From NCBI RefSeq assembly GCF_043555875.1, contig NZ_JBIGHW010000002.1, positions 310,001-374,000 on the forward strand: a DNA stretch of 64,000 nucleotides, in the 5' to 3' direction. The notes under the pieces were generated by a model. The model was given only the letters and a program-made list of their open reading frames with translations. It searched no databases and had not been told where the DNA came from. The DNA is from Pelomonas margarita. GTDB lineage: Bacteria; Pseudomonadota; Gammaproteobacteria; Burkholderiales; Burkholderiaceae_C. The position numbers were made by a program, and so were the translations under genes. This document shows, in pieces, positions 60,956 to 64,000 of this stretch; the first letter of the stretch is position 1, and the number at the start of each line of letters is the position of its first letter.

Positions 60956-61666
60956 ATGACCAAGACTTTGCTGACCCTCGCCCTGGCTGCGGCAGCCCTG
61001 CCATCGCACGCCGTGGTTATCACCCAGTGGAACTTCAATTCTGTGCCCGCTGACAGCAGCACCAGCACCGGCAGCCAACTGGCCAGCATCGGGACGGGCT
61101 CGCTCAGTCTGATTGGCGGGGTCACCGGTGGTTTCGGCAGCGGCGCTGCCAACGGCGGCTCATCGGACCCTGTGTCCATCGATGACACCGGTCTGCAGAC
61201 CACGGGTTACAAGGCCCAAGGCACTGGCAATGAGACCGCCGGCGTCTTCTTCAAGGTCAGCACAGTCGGCTTCCAGGGCATCAGCTTCAGCTACGACTTG
61301 CGCCACAGCAACACGTCAGCCCGCCATGAGCGCGTGCAATACACGCTGGACGGCAGCACGTTCAACGACATCGCCCTGTTCACCGGTGCCGCCGGCGACA
61401 CCTGGTTCAACAACCGCAGCGTCGACCTCAGCGGCATCGCTGGCGCGTCCAACAACGCCAACTTCGGTGTTCGCGTCGTCGCGTCTTTTGCACCTGGCTC
61501 CAACGCCTATGCGGCAAGCAGCACCAGCTACGCCGGAACGGGAACGTGGCGCTTCGACATGGCCACGGTGTCGGCCGTCAGCGCCGTACCCGAACCGCAA
61601 ACCTACGCCCTGATGCTCTCCGGCCTGCTGGCCGTCGGCTTCATCGCGCGCCGTCGTCGCGGCTGA
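60956..61666 (+). CDS. PEP-CTERM sorting domain protein
   Basis: 236 residues. Signal peptide MTKTLLTLALAAAALPSHA, mature beta-rich domain (VVITQWNFNSVPADSSTSTGS..., WFNNRSVDLSGIAGASNNANFGVRVVAS), then VPEPQTYALMLSGLLAVGFIARRRRG, the exosortase signal. Third PEP-CTERM gene in the window and distant from the other two. Ends 24 bases before a strong terminator. Confidence 0.92.
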   Translation: MTKTLLTLALAAAALPSHAVVITQWNFNSVPADSSTSTGSQLASIGTGSLSLIGGVTGGFGSGAANGGSSDPVSIDDTGLQTTGYKAQGTGNETAGVFFKVSTVGFQGISFSYDLRHSNTSARHERVQYTLDGSTFNDIALFTGAAGDTWFNNRSVDLSGIAGASNNANFGVRVVASFAPGSNAYAASSTSYAGTGTWRFDMATVSAVSAVPEPQTYALMLSGLLAVGFIARRRRG

Positions 61667-61690
61667 TCAGCAACCGCTTCTGCAATGACA

Positions 61691-61714
61691 AAGCGCCCCG
61701 AGGGGCGCTTCTTT
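61691..61714. terminator. Terminator hairpin after PEP-CTERM gene 3
   Basis: AAGCGCCCC-GA-GGGGCGCTT is a perfect 9-base stem followed by CTTTC. It lies between the convergent PEP-CTERM and GNAT genes and may serve both directions. Confidence 0.75.
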
Positions 61715-61736
61715 CATGGCCTGGCCGGCCAGGGCG

Positions 61737-62255
61737 TCAGACCAGCGAGCGGAACAAGCGGATCTCTTCGACGCGCGAGCCGCCCACTTCCGTCGTGCGG
61801 GCGCTGCCCAGCTCGCGCTTGAAGCCGGCCAGCTCGAAGAAACGCAGCGCGCGCTCGTTGCGCAGGTAGCACCACAGCGTGGCCTTGGTGCAGCCTTCTT
61901 CCTGCAGGCCGTCGCGCGTGGCATCCCACAGCGCCAGGCCTACGCCCTTGTCCCAGTGCACCGGGTCGGCGAACAGCGCCCAGACCTCGCCGGTGGTGGC
62001 CGGCGTGCCCTTGTCGCGCGAACGGTCGAAGCCTGCGAAGCCCATGATCTTGTTGTCCAGATGGGCCACGATGACCTGCGGCTCGCACAGGTCGATGGCT
62101 TCACGCCAGAAGGCCTGGCGCTTCTGCACCGACATCGCATCCAGCGCGGCCGCGGGCAGCAGGGCCTTGTAGGCATCCTGACTGGCTGCGACGTGAATCT
62201 CGGCGATGGCCTTGGCATCGCGCAGGGTGGCGGGGCGAACCTGGATCACGGACAT
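61737..62255 (-). CDS. GNAT-family acetyltransferase
   Basis: 172 residues. IQVRPATLRDAKAIAEIHVAASQDAYKALLPAAALDAM, IVAHLDNKIMGFAGFDRSR, then WALFADPVHWDKGVGLALWDATRDGLQEEGCTKATLWCYLRNERALRFFELAGFK. Soluble; substrate unknown. Start MSVIQVRPAT preferred over an upstream in-frame Met. Upstream DNA to 62350 holds no other gene. Confidence 0.9.
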   Translation of the reverse strand: MSVIQVRPATLRDAKAIAEIHVAASQDAYKALLPAAALDAMSVQKRQAFWREAIDLCEPQVIVAHLDNKIMGFAGFDRSRDKGTPATTGEVWALFADPVHWDKGVGLALWDATRDGLQEEGCTKATLWCYLRNERALRFFELAGFKRELGSARTTEVGGSRVEEIRLFRSLV

Positions 62256-62350
62256 GGAATTCTTCTTGAGCAATACGCTGGGCACGAAAGCGCGGGATTG
62301 TCCTTGTCCAAGCCGTGCAAGCGGGCTCTTGACAGAAATTTTTCCTGTGT

Positions 62351-63001
62351 TCAGCCCGTGCGACGTGGTGCCCGTGTTTTCACATGGTCCACGAGGCCGC
62401 GGCGCAGGCTTTTGAGTGGTGTGCGCTGCAGCGTGGCCAGCAGCGCATGGTCCACGGCCATGCCGCCCAGGTCGAGCGCGAAGCGCGTGGCGACCTCGCG
62501 GTGCACCTTCAGCAGCAGCTCCGCCGTTACCCGCGCATCGGCCATCGCCCGGTGGGCGCGGCCGCTGAAGCTCAGCGCATGAAACCGCACCAGCGCCCCC
62601 AGCGAATGGCTACCGGCCTCGGGCCACAGCCGTCGCGACAGCAGCACGGTGCACGCGAACTCATGCGCTGGGTCGGGCGCAATGTCGGCGCGCTGCATCT
62701 CGGCCTGCCAGAAGCCTCGGTCGAAGGCAGCGTTGTGCGCCACCAGCGGGCAGCCCGCCGTGAAACGGGCCAATTCGGCCATCACGTCGGCGGACGGTGG
62801 CGCGCTGGCCAGCATCTCGTTGCTAATGCCCGTCAGGGCCTGGATGTGCGGTGGCACCCAGGTGCCGCTGTTCATCAGGCTGCTCCAGCTGTCCACCACC
62901 TCGCCCTGGCGCACGAGCACGGCCGCAACCTCGGTGGCGCGGCCGCCGCTGGTGGGCCCGAGCCCGGTGGTCTCGAAGTCGACGACGGCGATGGTCTCCA
63001 T
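62351..63001 (-). CDS. DnaQ-like DEDDh 3'-5' exonuclease
   Basis: 216 residues. ExoI motif IAVVDFETTGLGP (Asp8, Glu10), ExoII LVAHNAAFDRGFW, ExoIII HRAMADARVTAELL give the DEDDh set. Similar to stand-alone exonuclease domains rather than the polymerase III epsilon subunit proper, since the C-terminal tail is short. Its ATG overlaps the stop of the MazG-like gene, so the pair is coupled. Confidence 0.9.
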   Translation of the reverse strand: METIAVVDFETTGLGPTSGGRATEVAAVLVRQGEVVDSWSSLMNSGTWVPPHIQALTGISNEMLASAPPSADVMAELARFTAGCPLVAHNAAFDRGFWQAEMQRADIAPDPAHEFACTVLLSRRLWPEAGSHSLGALVRFHALSFSGRAHRAMADARVTAELLLKVHREVATRFALDLGGMAVDHALLATLQRTPLKSLRRGLVDHVKTRAPRRTG

Positions 63002-63318
63002 CAAGACCTCTTCAATGGCGGGTGCTTGACGGCGTTCATCGCGAGCTTGCGCTCCACCGCCGCCTCGAGGTCGACGCCTGTGTGGTCGGCAATCTGCAGC
63101 AGGTACAGCAGCACGTCGGACAGTTCCTCGCCCAGGTGGCGGTGCTGCTCGTCGTCGAGCGCGAGCGACTGTTCTGGCGTGAGCCACTGAAAGATCTCCA
63201 GCAGCTCGGCGGCCTCCACCGTCATGGCCATCGCGAGGTTCTTGGGCGTCTGGTATGGCTGCCAGTCGCGGTCGGCGGCAAAGCGCCGTAGGCGGGCCTG
63301 AAGGGCAGGAATGTTCAT
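63001..63318 (-). CDS. MazG-like nucleotide pyrophosphohydrolase
   Basis: 105 residues. MNIPALQARLRRFAADRDWQPYQTPKNLAMAMTVEAAELLEIFQW, LGEELSDVLLYLLQIADHTGVDLEAAVERKLAMNAVK is the MazG-like (iMazG) fold with acidic metal-binding residues EAAELLEIFQW and EELSDVLLYL. It would cleanse non-canonical or excess NTPs. ATG 63318 with AGAGGA upstream is preferred over 63342. Coupled to the exonuclease. Confidence 0.9.
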   Translation of the reverse strand: MNIPALQARLRRFAADRDWQPYQTPKNLAMAMTVEAAELLEIFQWLTPEQSLALDDEQHRHLGEELSDVLLYLLQIADHTGVDLEAAVERKLAMNAVKHPPLKRS

Positions 63319-63709
63319 GAAAAAGATGTCCTCTGTATTCAAGACTGTATTGAAGAATTAAAGGTAGTCGTGGTGGTAGAGGGCGGCCTGCGCTGTGGAT
63401 AAGAGGAAAAACCTCTTTTGCAGCAATCACTTGGCTTCACAACAAGCCTGTGCGCCAGGCCCCGGATGACTTGTCCCTCAATTGGGAACAACTTGGCGGC
63501 GTGGCCTCAGCCTGTGGATATCTATGAAGTTGTTCGGCCGTCATCCACAGACTTGCCCCATGCGTTCTAGGCAGCGCTCTCTAGCTTTCAGCCGCCCTTC
63601 TTTACGCGACCAAGGGGAAAAACGAACGACCGTTCTAAAAGTCAGCGGCTAGAGTTGCCCTCCCCGAATTCGTAGGCGTCGTCAGTGCGGTGCCGCCCAG
63701 GAGACAACG
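63319..63709. other. 391-base intergenic region with a DnaA-box cluster
   Basis: Holds a perfect inverted DnaA box TGTGGATAA (63394-63402, minus strand), TGTGGATAT (63513-63521, minus, one mismatch) and TCATCCACA (63541-63549, plus, one mismatch). An AT-rich tract with GTATTCAAGACTGTATTGAA lies at 63334-63366. A small hairpin AAGAGG/CCTCTT follows the first box (63401-63417). No gene is supported here. It may be an origin-like or DnaA-regulated element; the promoter of the GDSL gene is also inside. Confidence 0.6.
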
Positions 63710-64000
63710 ATGAAATACTTCCTCACCCGGCTTGCCGCAGCGTCGGCAGCCCTGCTTGGCAGCGTGCTGGTGGCTGGTTGCGGCGGCGGCGCCACGGCCG
63801 ACACGACGCCCCAGGTCAAGATCACTTCGGTGAAGGTCTTCGGTGACAGCCTGCAGGACAGCGGCACCTTCGGCTACAAGTTCACCGTGCAGACGGCGGA
63901 CAACCTGATCTACCCGGAGCGCATCGCGGCCAACTACGGTCTGGGCCTGTGCAACTTCTACGTGTTCACCGGCACCACCTTTGCCGCCAACACGGCCAAG
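63710..64000 (+). CDS. GDSL/SGNH-family lipoprotein esterase (5' part, cut by window end)
   Basis: First 97 residues visible. Signal peptide with lipobox VAGCGGG (Cys about 23), then VFGDSLQDSGTFGY, the GDSL nucleophile block. AGGAGA precedes ATG 63710. Likely an outer-membrane esterase/lipase or autotransporter-type SGNH protein; the rest lies beyond the window. Confidence 0.85.
   Translation, partial: MKYFLTRLAAASAALLGSVLVAGCGGGATADTTPQVKITSVKVFGDSLQDSGTFGYKFTVQTADNLIYPERIAANYGLGLCNFYVFTGTTFAANTAK

Noticed and set aside
1..64000. Many long antisense open frames across the window
   Set aside because: In GC-rich genes the complementary and shifted frames stay open by chance; they have Arg/Ala/His-rich composition, no family motifs and no ribosome sites.
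1..64000. tRNA, rRNA or CRISPR arrays
   Set aside because: No cloverleaf-like anticodon/TpsiC pattern, conserved rRNA segment or regularly spaced direct repeat was seen.

Overview
The window is a GC-rich (roughly 68-70 % by eye), gene-dense chromosomal segment. Its gene content suggests a betaproteobacterium of the order Burkholderiales, in the Rubrivivax / Roseateles / Sphaerotilaceae neighbourhood. Supporting this are duplicated branched-chain-amino-acid-type ABC transporters, three PEP-CTERM proteins, an alpha-2-macroglobulin homologue, the mnmG-rsmG-parA...parB block with parS sites, and a prkA(yeaG)-yeaH-spoVR operon. This placement is inference from gene content; no rRNA or tRNA was found.

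Layout. 1-9.8 kb: two back-to-back LivGFHM-type transporters with their binding proteins, enclosing an alpha/beta hydrolase. 10-15.3 kb: a giant alpha-2-macroglobulin. 15.4-18.4 kb: an MmyB-type regulator divergent from a DUF2834 membrane protein, with a perfect palindrome between them, then two PEP-CTERM proteins. 18.4-24.5 kb (mostly minus): acyl-CoA ligase / EamA / nucleotidyltransferase operon, small DUF genes and a DUF4397 lipoprotein. 24.7-33.6 kb: fadH, DNA alkylation repair, a thioredoxin-fold protein, and a peptidase + NatAB-type ABC exporter + lipoprotein run. 33.6-36.9 kb: small genes with three recognisable regulatory sites (Fur-like, Crp/Fnr-like, LexA), including an SOS-linked SRAP protein that has lost its catalytic residues. 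37-48.7 kb: chromosome-partition region mnmG-rsmG-parA and parB, with three parS sites inside mnmG/rsmG. Between parA and parB lie a GNAT, an OmpA-like protein, a two-gene CHAT/transglutaminase + lipase module, argC and a small hydrolase. 49-54.2 kb: prkA-yeaH-spoVR, with yeaH bracketed by inverted copies of a GC-rich repeat and its 5' end duplicated. 54.2-64 kb: sugE-type exporter, GNATs, a D-lactate-dehydrogenase-like flavoprotein, cobalamin adenosyltransferase, YqjDEK-like envelope genes, a WYL regulator divergent from an HNH-like protein, a third PEP-CTERM protein, a MazG-like/DnaQ-like pair, a DnaA-box-bearing intergenic region, and the start of a GDSL lipoprotein.

How parts work together. 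ParA, ParB and parS form the chromosome segregation system, so this is origin-proximal DNA; a DnaA-box cluster at 63.4-63.55 kb fits that. PrkA-YeaH-SpoVR is a known stress/starvation operon. The most unusual items are the CHAT-like/transglutaminase-like fusion with a serine lipase, the catalytically gutted SRAP protein under a LexA box, and the repeat family that sits between co-transcribed genes while leaving bridging reading frames open.
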